Of a stretch of DNA of 48,894 nt, positions 24,776 to 34,199 are shown piece by piece. A program made the translations under genes and the position numbers. The notes beneath the pieces are model-generated. The model saw nothing but the letters and a program-made list of their open reading frames with translations, did not search any database and was not told the origin of the DNA. Position 1 is the stretch's first letter; every line of letters begins with the position of its first letter. Source of the DNA: Caryophanales bacterium UBA3631 (GTDB taxonomy: Bacteria; Bacillota_I; Bacilli_A; RF39; UBA660); the NCBI GenBank assembly GCA_002374055.1, contig DFLA01000037.1, forward strand, positions 1-48,894, written 5' to 3'.

Positions 24776-27100
24776 TTACCTTCTAAAAAACTTTCTTTTT
24801 AAATATTTACCTGCAATACTAAAGGCAAAAACAATACTCAAAATAAAACTAATTACAAATTTAATCAAACACAATATAAAATTTTTAAAATTAATAATAA
24901 CGCCTGAAAAAAATCTATAAGTATTTAATATATATTTCATTTCTTTTACGCAATTATACCTGCTTGCAATAAACTTAAATTTATTCTTAATTTTACTCTT
25001 TTTTGAACTTTCATTTTCACTATTTTGATTAATTGATACCCCAAATTTATCATTATTATACTGATTAACTATCCAATTAAATTCCTTTGAATAAAGAGAC
25101 GAATATGTTAAATACATTCCACCGCAAAAATCTTCGGACAAACTAAAGTTAGAATCAGGTTTACTATCAAAAACTTTCTTAATATTATTAATCATAGAAT
25201 CATAAGTAAATTTTTCTTTAACTCTTTTTCTTGAAGCAGAAGATAATTTTTCAAGATTATCCAAAACATAACAGCAACCTTTTACGTATTCATCAAGTTC
25301 ATTAGATAAACCATAATGAACAACATACCCAACTTTATCATCAATAAGTTCTGTTTGTCCACCAACATCTGTAGAAACAACAGGTACACCCATTGCTAAA
25401 GACTCAAATGAAGTTAAAGCTAACCCTTCCAATCTAGAACAATTGACTGTTAAATCACTAATTGCATATATTTCTTCTGGAATATTAGTTGAACCTAACA
25501 TTTTTATAGAAGAAGATATACCACATCTTTTTATTTCTTTACTTACAGAATTATATAATCCTCCGTCTCCAACAATCAAGAAAAACAAATCATCTCTCTC
25601 TTTTAATAATCTACTTGCTATTTTAACAAATAAATTTGGACGTTTTTCCTCACTTAAACGAGCTAAGAAAGTAATAATTTTTTTATTATTCGGTACACCA
25701 TACTTACATAATAAATCATCCCTAGAAAATTTAGTTGGATCAAATCTATCAATGTCAGTACCAATATATAATGTTTCAGCATTTGACTTCTTAAAGATAT
25801 CTTTTAATTGATTATTTGTAAAATTATTGCATGTTAAAGTCTTATCAATAAAAGAATCAAATTCATATGTGCAACTACCAAAACCAAATCTTTTGTCTTT
25901 AAAATCAATAGAATGAACATAATCTACAACTAATATATTTGGATATTTTGCTTTAACAAATGGAATAACAGAATATCCATGCTTGCTATTACTAACAAAA
26001 ACAACATCTATATTTCTGGATTCAATAATATAATCAATAAAATTTAAATAATCACTAACCTCTAGAAATCCAGCCATATCATAAACCGCAGTCGAACATT
26101 GTTCAAAATCTTGTCTCAAACTATTTTGTGATGGCAACGTTGTAAGCACATATGATGAATACTTACCTTTATCAAGTCTCTTAATCATCTCTAAATTAAA
26201 AATATCTGCTCCTCCAATAACCATCCAAGGAAATAAAAACAAAATATTTTTTTTCTTTTCATTCTCATACATAGGAAGAACCATATCATTACACTTGTTA
26301 AATACAACATCATTACTAGAAGACTTAGGAAATTGAATAATTGATACATCATTTTTAATCTTACTAGCACTCTCATTAACATATTTCATTGCATTTTCAT
26401 TATTCTTTTTAGCTCTTGAAAGTTCACCTGTATTACTTGTTCTATACCAGAAAAGATTTGAACTTACACGAATTGGTTTTTTCCCTTTTTCAAGTAATTT
26501 CAACCATAAATTCCAATCTTCATACATTGCTTTTTCTTTTATTCCAAAACAACCAACCTCTAACAAATCAGATTTTTTAACCATAGAACTTATACATATA
26601 ACGTTTTCTCTTTTTTCACGTTCAACAGTTAAATATTGTTCCCACAAAAATTCACGATCGCCAAAATTAATCATTGATGTATAAGCAAAACTTGCATCAG
26701 GATGAGTTTCTAATGTCCAATATAAACACTCCAACATAGTTTTATCAATAATATCATCACAATCTAAGAAAAAAACATATTTAGTATCAGAATTACATTT
26801 ACTAATTCCAAAATCCCTAGCTACAGATGGCCCACCATTTTCTTTATGAAAAACCTTAATTCTAGGATCCATTTTAGAAACCTCATCAAGTTTTTTTAAA
26901 GAGGTCTCATCTTTGGAACCATCATCGACTATAATCCATTCAAAAAAAGGATATGTCTGATTAAAAACACTATATGCAGTTTCAACTAATGTTGCACCAC
27001 CGTTGTAAAAAGGTGTAACAATACTTATAGTAGGATTTGCTTTATTCTTTAATTTTCCAACCACTTCTATATTCTTACCAGGTCTTTTACTATAATCCAT
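24776..27100 (-). CDS. Bifunctional GT2-GT4 glycosyltransferase
   Basis: A 774-residue protein with two catalytic domains. Residues ~18-240 are a GT2 domain (ISIVTPFYNGGATLVETAYS, WIIVDDGSKDE, FLDCDDIIDK). Residues ~285-640 are a GT4 domain (ILFLFPWMVIGGADIFNLEM, KIITFLARLSEEKRPNLFV, IVGDGG, NCSRLEGLALTSFESLAMGV). A linker and a C-terminal hydrophobic helix (about 742-766) followed by basic residues suggest membrane attachment. Two-domain enzymes can add alternating sugars and so set a polymer repeat. No terminator is evident on either side. Confidence 0.9.
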   Translation of the reverse strand: MDYSKRPGKNIEVVGKLKNKANPTISIVTPFYNGGATLVETAYSVFNQTYPFFEWIIVDDGSKDETSLKKLDEVSKMDPRIKVFHKENGGPSVARDFGISKCNSDTKYVFFLDCDDIIDKTMLECLYWTLETHPDASFAYTSMINFGDREFLWEQYLTVEREKRENVICISSMVKKSDLLEVGCFGIKEKAMYEDWNLWLKLLEKGKKPIRVSSNLFWYRTSNTGELSRAKKNNENAMKYVNESASKIKNDVSIIQFPKSSSNDVVFNKCNDMVLPMYENEKKKNILFLFPWMVIGGADIFNLEMIKRLDKGKYSSYVLTTLPSQNSLRQDFEQCSTAVYDMAGFLEVSDYLNFIDYIIESRNIDVVFVSNSKHGYSVIPFVKAKYPNILVVDYVHSIDFKDKRFGFGSCTYEFDSFIDKTLTCNNFTNNQLKDIFKKSNAETLYIGTDIDRFDPTKFSRDDLLCKYGVPNNKKIITFLARLSEEKRPNLFVKIASRLLKERDDLFFLIVGDGGLYNSVSKEIKRCGISSSIKMLGSTNIPEEIYAISDLTVNCSRLEGLALTSFESLAMGVPVVSTDVGGQTELIDDKVGYVVHYGLSNELDEYVKGCCYVLDNLEKLSSASRKRVKEKFTYDSMINNIKKVFDSKPDSNFSLSEDFCGGMYLTYSSLYSKEFNWIVNQYNNDKFGVSINQNSENESSKKSKIKNKFKFIASRYNCVKEMKYILNTYRFFSGVIINFKNFILCLIKFVISFILSIVFAFSIAGKYLKRKFFRR

Positions 27101-27143
27101 AATTACTCCAATCTATATATCAAATAATAAACAAAAAATTTTT

Positions 27144-29600
27144 TTACCTAGATTTTTTTTTGAAAAAAAGTAACTTATTAATTGCATTAAAAATTTTATC
27201 AGTTATCTTAAATCTTTTACTATTATAAATTGATTGTAACTGTTCGTAATATCTTGTATTCTCACCAGATAACCTTTGCAATTCTAGATAATTATCGTTT
27301 TTTTCTTTTTCTAAATTTTCTTTTACTATTTTTAATTCTTTTATTAATTTATATTTATCAGAAACAACATCTATATTATTGTTTCTTAACTCATCAAATA
27401 TTATATTTCTTTCTAAAGGTTTTACAACAGATTTAACAAAGGAAGGATTATATTTAATTATATTCTCATATTCTGTTTCAACAAAAGATATACTATTACA
27501 AATTTGCTTAAATAATTTTTCGCCCTTATTTGTTTTTAATATAACACAACTTATACCTTCATCATCAAAGAAATCTTGATGAACATTATAAACGCCCCAA
27601 TAATCGCCAATTATTATATCAGCGCCATTTTTACTCAAACCTTTTGCAGAACAATTATAACAACTATCTCTCAAAGCAAAATCACTCAAATATAATGACA
27701 TCAAAGAATCATCATTAGAATAATATGTCTTATTAATTCTATCAGAGTAATATTCTATACAATTTTTCTCCCAACCATTTTTCTTACTTCTAAACTTAAT
27801 ATCAGTAACTTTTGTATCATAAAAATCTTCGAAGCACTTTATTTGTTTATTTAAAACAAATTCATTCATTACACCATGACAAATAATACTAACACAATAT
27901 AAATTATCATATTCTTTCTTCAAAAAACTTTTTAAACCAATTATCTGACAAGGTGTACCAGAAAATAAAACCTTTTTATCATTATTTAAATCATCCAAAA
28001 CACTTTTATAAATAAATCCAACATCACTTTGAACATATTTAGAACCAAGTATTGTATTCAATTTTTTTTCAGATGCTACCCTAACATGTTTAACCTTAAA
28101 ATTATTCATTGCAACGCCATAAACAATACCACCATCTCGTATAACATTCAATGCTAAGCTACCAAATATTCCACCAGATGAACTTTTTTTCTTTAAATTT
28201 TCATCATTAGATTTAGCAGCATAACATTTGACAATTTTTTCACTAAAAGTTTTACTATTTAACACAGGACAAACTTTTTTGCAGGCACCACAATTAATAC
28301 ATTTATCTTCATCAATAACTGGATAAAAGAATCCTTCTGAATTTTTTTCAAAATTAATCGCATTTTTAGGACAAACATTCATGCATGCACCACAGCCAGA
28401 ACATTTCGCTTTATCACAAACATATTTTTTTTCTAAAACATCTAATCTCTCTTTCATTTTAGAATATAAACAAGCAGCATCCTTAGCTATAAATTTCATT
28501 TGCCCAATCAATTTATTTTTAATATCTTCCTTATTAGCATTAATATATTCAAAATATGAAACTAAATTTTCATATGTAAGTTCTTCAATAGGTAAAACAT
28601 AATTTTTATAATTACCAAATAACTCCTCAGCAATTCCTCTAGATTTTATACTATAACCTATAACTAATGTTGGAACAAAAGTCGAATATGCAGCAATAGA
28701 AGCATGAGTTCGTGCAGCTATCAACATATCACACTGAGAAATAACATACTTAATTTGACTACAATTATAATCTATTCTCTCAATAAAAACTCTATCATTA
28801 TCAAAATAATCATCCTTCAAACGAATAAGTATAATCATATCACTTACAGATTCTAAAGTAACATGTGGTATAAGTGAAATAGAATAATCAGTTTTATTAA
28901 GAACATAATCAATAAACTCAATAATAGAATTATAATTATCATCTGTTTTAATAGTCAATGGGCTAAGATTTAATCCTAACACTTTTCTACCCTTATACCA
29001 AGGATTTAATTTAACTTTTTCAGGTTTTAAAGAAAATGCAGGATCAGGAACCAAAAGCAATTTATCCTCGTCAATAAATCTTTTAACAGCATTATAACTA
29101 ATTTTTTCTCTTAACATCAACAAATCATATTTTTTTAAATTCTCAATAAGTTTTAAATCTGTTATTTCATCAAAAAGAGATGCTCCCCACAAAATTGTTT
29201 TTTTACCAAGTTCATGTGCTTTGTCATTAATATAATACATCCACTCATTTGAACCATAACAATAATTGTCCCCACCAATATGAATGCATAAATCACTATC
29301 TTCAATTTCTTTAACAACATCCTTTTGATAAACAGATTCGTAATTATTATAGTCAAATTTAATAGAATTAAAATATTCTATTTTTTTTCTCATCTCATCA
29401 TCGAAATCATTTTCTTTATTAATATAATGATTTACAACTTTACTAACAGCAGAATTTACCTTATCTTTATCATTGTTATAATCAAAAGTCGCTAAAGAAA
29501 TTTTAGTATCTTTATCAATTTGAGAAATAGTAGAATTGACTAAGGCCTCGCAACCTCTATTGCTTAAAGAACCAACACCATATATTAAAATTTTCTTCAT
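27144..29600 (-). CDS. Polysaccharide pyruvyltransferase fused to a ferredoxin/FrhB-type domain
   Basis: An 818-residue fusion. Residues 1 to ~385 match the polysaccharide pyruvyltransferase family (MKKILIYGVGSLSNRGCEAL, WGASLFDEI, RTHASIAAYSTFVPTLVIGYS). Next are two 4Fe-4S motifs, CSGCGACMNVCPKNAI and CINCGACKKVCP. Residues ~450-740 match the coenzyme F420 hydrogenase beta-subunit/FrhB family (SSSGGIFGSLA, FSGTPCQIIGLKSFL, DIIIGDYWG). The tail is a coiled coil. These two families are usually separate adjacent genes in capsule clusters; the fusion suggests a joint redox and pyruvate modification step. The ATG at 29600 is chosen, though GGTTGA upstream is a weak site. Confidence 0.88.
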   Translation of the reverse strand: MKKILIYGVGSLSNRGCEALVNSTISQIDKDTKISLATFDYNNDKDKVNSAVSKVVNHYINKENDFDDEMRKKIEYFNSIKFDYNNYESVYQKDVVKEIEDSDLCIHIGGDNYCYGSNEWMYYINDKAHELGKKTILWGASLFDEITDLKLIENLKKYDLLMLREKISYNAVKRFIDEDKLLLVPDPAFSLKPEKVKLNPWYKGRKVLGLNLSPLTIKTDDNYNSIIEFIDYVLNKTDYSISLIPHVTLESVSDMIILIRLKDDYFDNDRVFIERIDYNCSQIKYVISQCDMLIAARTHASIAAYSTFVPTLVIGYSIKSRGIAEELFGNYKNYVLPIEELTYENLVSYFEYINANKEDIKNKLIGQMKFIAKDAACLYSKMKERLDVLEKKYVCDKAKCSGCGACMNVCPKNAINFEKNSEGFFYPVIDEDKCINCGACKKVCPVLNSKTFSEKIVKCYAAKSNDENLKKKSSSGGIFGSLALNVIRDGGIVYGVAMNNFKVKHVRVASEKKLNTILGSKYVQSDVGFIYKSVLDDLNNDKKVLFSGTPCQIIGLKSFLKKEYDNLYCVSIICHGVMNEFVLNKQIKCFEDFYDTKVTDIKFRSKKNGWEKNCIEYYSDRINKTYYSNDDSLMSLYLSDFALRDSCYNCSAKGLSKNGADIIIGDYWGVYNVHQDFFDDEGISCVILKTNKGEKLFKQICNSISFVETEYENIIKYNPSFVKSVVKPLERNIIFDELRNNNIDVVSDKYKLIKELKIVKENLEKEKNDNYLELQRLSGENTRYYEQLQSIYNSKRFKITDKIFNAINKLLFFKKKSR

Positions 29601-29622
29601 ATACATCAACCATTCTTAATAA

Positions 29623-30363
29623 TTATTTTCCCATTTGAAATTTATAATATTCATCACATAGCTCTTTAGGATCACCTATTTTTACAATTTTTCCATGATC
29701 AAGCCATATAACTTTTGTACATAAATCTTTTATAGATTCAAGCGAATGTGAAACATATAAAACTGTTGTTCCACCATTAATCATTTCCATCATCTTTTTC
29801 TTACTTTTCTCTTGAAATTTAATATCACCAACAGATAAAATTTCATCAACTATAAGTATTTCAGGATCAACAACAGTCGCTATAGAAAAAGCAAGTTTGG
29901 CTGTCATTCCAGAAGAAAAATTTTTAACTGGAACATCTAAAAAATCCCTAATTTCTGAAAATTCAACAATTTGATCAAATTTTTCATCTAGAAATTTTTT
30001 TGAATAGCCTAATATAGCACCATTTAAATAAATATTTTCTCTAGCAGTAAGTTCAGGATCAAATCCAGCGCCCAATTCAATCATAGGAGAAATAACACCA
30101 TCAACCTTAACTTTTCCTTTAGTAGGTTTCATTACTCCACTAACAACTTTCAAAAGAGTACTCTTACCTGCACCATTACTACCAATAAGGCCAACAACCT
30201 CTCCTTTAGATATTTCAAAAGAAACATTATTTAAAGCCAATAATTCATTTTTTTCCTTTGACACTCTTCTTTTTTTATCAAATAATGAAATAAATGTTTC
30301 TTTAAAAGAAGTAGCTTCAATTCCTAAATTAAACTTCATAGTAACATTTTTAACACTAATCAT
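29623..30363 (-). CDS. Polysaccharide ABC exporter ATPase (TagH/Wzt-like)
   Basis: A 246-residue ATPase subunit. Walker A GSNGAGKST, the FSSGMTAKLAFSIAT signature of the TagH/Wzt group, Walker B ILIVDEILSVGD and the switch in YVSHSLESI are clear; it lacks the C-terminal carbohydrate-binding domain found in some Wzt proteins. It drives export of a lipid-linked polymer through the permease encoded upstream. The start at 30363 follows GGAGG, after the permease stop. Confidence 0.93.
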   Translation of the reverse strand: MISVKNVTMKFNLGIEATSFKETFISLFDKKRRVSKEKNELLALNNVSFEISKGEVVGLIGSNGAGKSTLLKVVSGVMKPTKGKVKVDGVISPMIELGAGFDPELTARENIYLNGAILGYSKKFLDEKFDQIVEFSEIRDFLDVPVKNFSSGMTAKLAFSIATVVDPEILIVDEILSVGDIKFQEKSKKKMMEMINGGTTVLYVSHSLESIKDLCTKVIWLDHGKIVKIGDPKELCDEYYKFQMGK

Positions 30364-30374
30364 TTTAACCTCCA

Positions 30375-31181
30375 TTAAACATAATAAATAAATTTGTCTT
30401 GTTTTTTTCTAAAAATAATAAGACCTATAAATAAAGTACCAATTCCATATAAAGCCATGCTTCCGAGTTGAATCAACGAAGGCCTCTGACCAGCTAAAAC
30501 AATACTTCTAACACCAGTTATATATAAATATAAAGGATTAAACTTAAATATAGTTTGTAAATTATCAGGCAATATTTCAATACTATAGAATACAGGAGTC
30601 ATATAATTCCATATAGTCAAAATAATACTATATATATAAAACATATCTCTTAAAAATACCGAAACGCAAGAAAGTATAAAACCAATTCCAAGCGCAAATA
30701 AGAAAAAGCACAAAAATACATAAGGAATTAAAATATACCAAACATTTAAATGACATGCATGTTCACCTAACCCAGCATAAGAAAGTAATATTATGCCAAA
30801 CCATGGTATCAAAGTTAAAACAAAATTAATACCGCAAAATAAACATTTAGCTATAGGAAATATATATTTTGGTATATAAACCTTATTAATAAGCCCAAAA
30901 TTAAATACAACAGAAGTCATCGCATTACTCGTAGCATCACTAAAATACCCAAACATAACAATTCCTGTCATTAAATAAACCAAATAATTAGTTCCCTCAA
31001 CCTTAAACTTAAACATCTGAGAAAATACTATCGCCATAACAGTCATCATCAAAATTGGTTGCAAAATTGACCATAATACACCAAGTACACTTCTTTTATA
31101 CTTAACTTTAAAATCACGTGATATCAATTGACTCATTAAAAATGAATACCTTTTAAAATTACTGAACAAATTTCTTATCAT
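30375..31181 (-). CDS. Polysaccharide ABC exporter permease (TagG/Wzm-like)
   Basis: A 268-residue ABC-2 permease with six helices. LISRDFKVKYKRSVLGVLWSILQPILMM split over the first helix and the later SCVSVFLRDMFYIYSIILTIW and TPVFYSIEILP segments are hallmarks of TagG/Wzm teichoic-acid and O-antigen exporters. It moves completed undecaprenyl-linked glycan across the membrane. AGGAG is nine bases from the ATG. It has its own promoter at 31206-31235. Confidence 0.93.
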   Translation of the reverse strand: MIRNLFSNFKRYSFLMSQLISRDFKVKYKRSVLGVLWSILQPILMMTVMAIVFSQMFKFKVEGTNYLVYLMTGIVMFGYFSDATSNAMTSVVFNFGLINKVYIPKYIFPIAKCLFCGINFVLTLIPWFGIILLSYAGLGEHACHLNVWYILIPYVFLCFFLFALGIGFILSCVSVFLRDMFYIYSIILTIWNYMTPVFYSIEILPDNLQTIFKFNPLYLYITGVRSIVLAGQRPSLIQLGSMALYGIGTLFIGLIIFRKKQDKFIYYV

Positions 31182-31205
31182 TAATCATAACTCCTATCCT
31201 TTTTC

Positions 31206-31235
31206 ATTATACCAAAAAATACATTGTGAATTCAA
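31206..31235 (-). promoter_or_regulatory. Promoter of the exporter genes, embedded in a terminator
   Basis: Minus strand: TTGAAT (31230-31235), 18-base spacer, extended -10 TGGTATAAT (hexamer 31206-31211). It begins right after the U-run of the preceding hairpin. Confidence 0.6.
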
Positions 31236-31284
31236 TAAAATCAGACTACTTTTTAAAAATTGAATATAAATCACAATGTATTTT
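31214..31284 (-). terminator. Long-range terminator hairpin at the end of the GT2 gene
   Basis: Minus strand: AAAATACATTGTGA (31271-31284, inside the last codons of the GT2 gene) pairs perfectly with TCACAATGTATTTT (31216-31229); ATTCAA/TTGAAT continues the stem after small internal loops, then six Ts follow. The stem spans about 70 bases. Confidence 0.6.
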
Positions 31285-32193
31285 AGTTAAAAATTTACTT
31301 TTTTCAATAAATCCTTTCAATTTATTACGCTTCTTAAAATAATCACTTTTCTTAAAATTAGGAATATTCTTATTTAAATATTCAAAAGCAAAATCAATAA
31401 ATTTATCCCTTTCATTCTTATTATTTAAATAACGTTGAGATATAGTATACTTAGTAATTAAATAGATAACCAAATCGTCAACACAAGATTTTATCTTTTC
31501 ATTATTACCCAAAGTTTCAAACAACAAATCAGTAATTTTAAATATATCAAACACGCGTTCATCAATAACAGTAGTTTGACTATTATCATGAACAATATAA
31601 TGATATAATGGTTCATTTAACTTACCTATTCTATTAGCACGTGAAAACATCAAAGCAACCCATGGAGTATCCTCATACTTAACACCAACTGGATAATATG
31701 TATCAGAAGAAAAAATCCTTTTACTATAAATCTTATTCCATGGAGCTAAATTAATATCAAGAAGCAAATTAGGACTATCATCCAAACTAGTAACACCAAA
31801 ATCAATAAACCTCAAAGTAGAACTACTAGATTCACTTTCTATATAATGATCACAAATAACAATATCTAAACCCTTATTAATACACTCATTATACATTTTT
31901 TCATACATATCAGCATCAACATAATCATCGCTATCAAGAAATCCAATAAATTCACCAACAGCATGATCAATACCAAAATTACGAGTCGCACCTATTCCAT
32001 GATTAGATCTCTTAAAATATTTAATACGTGAATCATTATAACTATTAATAATAGAATCACAGCTATCAGTAGACCCATCATTAATTAAAATAAACTCCAT
32101 ATCAGATAAAGTCTGATTAACCAAAGAATCAATACACCTCTTTAAATACTTCTCACTATTATAAATAGGAACAATAACACTAACCTTAACCAT
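31246..32193 (-). CDS. Family 2 glycosyltransferase
   Basis: A 315-residue GT2 enzyme. VKVSVIVPIYNSEKYLKRCI, FILINDGSTDSCDSI, GIGATRNFG and FLDSDDYVDADMYE give the full donor-binding and DxD set; LAPWNKIYSKRIF and KYEDTPW mark the acceptor half shared by capsule enzymes. The end of the gene is folded into a terminator hairpin. Three bases separate it from the preceding GT2 gene. The acceptor and sugar are unknown. Confidence 0.92.
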   Translation of the reverse strand: MVKVSVIVPIYNSEKYLKRCIDSLVNQTLSDMEFILINDGSTDSCDSIINSYNDSRIKYFKRSNHGIGATRNFGIDHAVGEFIGFLDSDDYVDADMYEKMYNECINKGLDIVICDHYIESESSSSTLRFIDFGVTSLDDSPNLLLDINLAPWNKIYSKRIFSSDTYYPVGVKYEDTPWVALMFSRANRIGKLNEPLYHYIVHDNSQTTVIDERVFDIFKITDLLFETLGNNEKIKSCVDDLVIYLITKYTISQRYLNNKNERDKFIDFAFEYLNKNIPNFKKSDYFKKRNKLKGFIEKSKFLTKIHCDLYSIFKK

Positions 32194-32196
32194 ACT

Positions 32197-33129
32197 CTAC
32201 CTTCTAACTATTTTATAATATAATTTAGGACTTAATTTAATAAAAAATTTCTTAATTTTTCTTCCAAAACTATTATCTAGTAACATGTTAAAAGTACCCA
32301 ACCTTCTCAACTCTTTAACATACTTTTTATAATCACTGCTCTTTAAAGTGGTAGACTTTAATATAACAGAATTAGCAATATAACTATTAAATATAGATAA
32401 ATCCACTGGTACCTTAGAACTCTCCAACTTCAAATATTTAAAATGTTCTAAAAAATCATTAGCTTTCTTTAATACCTTACTATATTCAATACTTTTTGAA
32501 ATACTATTAGAACGTTGATAATAATTATAACCAATATAATTAATTGCCTTTACACTAGAACACTTAATCAAAACAAGTGGTATTAAACCAAAATCCTCAT
32601 GAAAAGCACCATCTAAAAAACGAAAACCATTATTTATCCAAAACTCTCTCCTATAACAATAAGCACAAGCAATTTCAACATAATGATACATACATATATT
32701 TCTAAATGCATTAATACCAGATAACCTATCAAAAGGCCTATCATTATATTTAATTATATTGCCATTATCAAAAACATCTTGAACACCAAATCTAATAACA
32801 TCACAGTCATCAATGTTATCATTCAAATTTTTCAACAAATCAGATTCATAATAATCATCACTATCCAAAAACAATATATATTCTCCACAAGATTTAGAAA
32901 CACCATAGTTTCTAGCACTACTCAAACCACCATTTTCTTTAAAAAAATACTTTAAATTATCATGCTTCATTCTATGAACATCAACTATTTTTTCACTATC
33001 ATCAGTAGAACCATCATTAACAACAATAACTTCATAATCAGAAAAAGACTGATTAAATACACTAGATAAACACTTATCTAAATATTCACGAGTATTATAA
33101 ACAGGAATAATTATACTAAATTTAGGCAT
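32197..33129 (-). CDS. Family 2 glycosyltransferase
   Basis: A 310-residue GT2 enzyme related to its neighbour. Motifs PKFSIIIPVYNTREYLDKCL, VIVVNDGSTDDSE, NGGLSSARNYG, LFLDSDDYYESDLL and AFHEDFGLIPLV are present. Two ATGs are in tandem; the second (33129) is preferred because it overlaps the upstream stop as TGATG and has proper spacing to GAGGTGA. The C-terminal 40 residues are basic, perhaps for membrane contact. Confidence 0.92.
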   Translation of the reverse strand: MPKFSIIIPVYNTREYLDKCLSSVFNQSFSDYEVIVVNDGSTDDSEKIVDVHRMKHDNLKYFFKENGGLSSARNYGVSKSCGEYILFLDSDDYYESDLLKNLNDNIDDCDVIRFGVQDVFDNGNIIKYNDRPFDRLSGINAFRNICMYHYVEIACAYCYRREFWINNGFRFLDGAFHEDFGLIPLVLIKCSSVKAINYIGYNYYQRSNSISKSIEYSKVLKKANDFLEHFKYLKLESSKVPVDLSIFNSYIANSVILKSTTLKSSDYKKYVKELRRLGTFNMLLDNSFGRKIKKFFIKLSPKLYYKIVRR

Positions 33130-34199
33130 CATTTCACCTCTTCAATTAAATCCTCAATTTTTTTAATTTTACAAGAATTTATTTTGCTAAAATCTACATT
33201 TTCATATTTTAAATCATCTGATGCTAAAATATCCATAATCTCATCATACATTTTATCTTCATCTTTAGAAACAATATAACCAAACCTATTAGGAATGGAT
33301 ATAAAATCATCACTTACATCAATAGTACTAATAATCTTCTTACCTAAAACAATTGCCTCACTATAAACAACAGGGAAACCCTCATAATCACTAGATAAAA
33401 CAATATAATCAGCTAACTTCATATAAGAATAAGGATTCTTCTTAGTTCCTACCATAACAATTCTATCACAATCAGAAATCATATCCTTATACATATCACG
33501 TTCCGGCCCATCACCTACGATTAATAAAGAAACATTTTCTAATCTCTTAACAACATTAATCATTCTAGATAGTTTTTTTGATTTTTCTTCAAGTCTTCCA
33601 ACAAAAACAAACAAATATTTAGTTTTTTTACCATACTCAACGTTTTCTTTAGATAAATCAATAATTTTTTTATAATCAATCAAATTATTAATAACAACAG
33701 ATTTATGACTTATATCAGGATAAAACTTTATTAAATCATCCTTTGCCTCATTAGCAACAAAAATAATATTCTTAAACTTACCAATACGCCTGCAATCAAA
33801 GAAATTTCTTAACTCTTTATCATCATATATGTATTTATAATTACTATGTACATAAAAAGAATTATTTTTAGATCCATAATAAGCTAACATATTACAAGGT
33901 AAAGAATAAGTCGCATAACAACAAGAAAAATCATACTTATGATAATTCTTAATAATCCAAAACATCTTTTTAAATAAATTTTTAAATTTTCTAACAAATA
34001 TATTTTTATTACTACTAACCCTATACACAATAACATTAACATTTTTATTAAGTCTATCTAAAAGCAAACCCTCTTTTTTTTCAAGAATCAAATCAACATC
34101 ATATTTACCATAATCCATATTGTTAAGCAAATTAATTAAAGCAGTTTCAATACCACCAATATTTAAATCAAAAGAACAAAATAAAAGCTTCTTTTTCAT
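33129..34199 (-). CDS. Family 4 glycosyltransferase
   Basis: A 356-residue GT-B enzyme. KLLFCSFDLNIGGIETALIN is the acceptor-side start, followed by KYLFVFVGRLEEKSKKLS, IVGDGPERDMY and VLSSDYEGFPVVYSEAIVLG, the donor-binding region. The ATG at 34199 overlaps the tagO stop (ATGA) and has AGGAG six bases upstream. As the gene directly after tagO it may add the second sugar to undecaprenyl-PP-GlcNAc, but that is inference from position. Confidence 0.92.
   Translation of the reverse strand: MKKKLLFCSFDLNIGGIETALINLLNNMDYGKYDVDLILEKKEGLLLDRLNKNVNVIVYRVSSNKNIFVRKFKNLFKKMFWIIKNYHKYDFSCCYATYSLPCNMLAYYGSKNNSFYVHSNYKYIYDDKELRNFFDCRRIGKFKNIIFVANEAKDDLIKFYPDISHKSVVINNLIDYKKIIDLSKENVEYGKKTKYLFVFVGRLEEKSKKLSRMINVVKRLENVSLLIVGDGPERDMYKDMISDCDRIVMVGTKKNPYSYMKLADYIVLSSDYEGFPVVYSEAIVLGKKIISTIDVSDDFISIPNRFGYIVSKDEDKMYDEIMDILASDDLKYENVDFSKINSCKIKKIEDLIEEVK

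Noticed and set aside
27101..27143. Riboswitch or terminator between the double glycosyltransferase and the fusion gene
   Set aside because: Only 43 bases with no stable stem; no riboswitch motif was recognised anywhere in the window.
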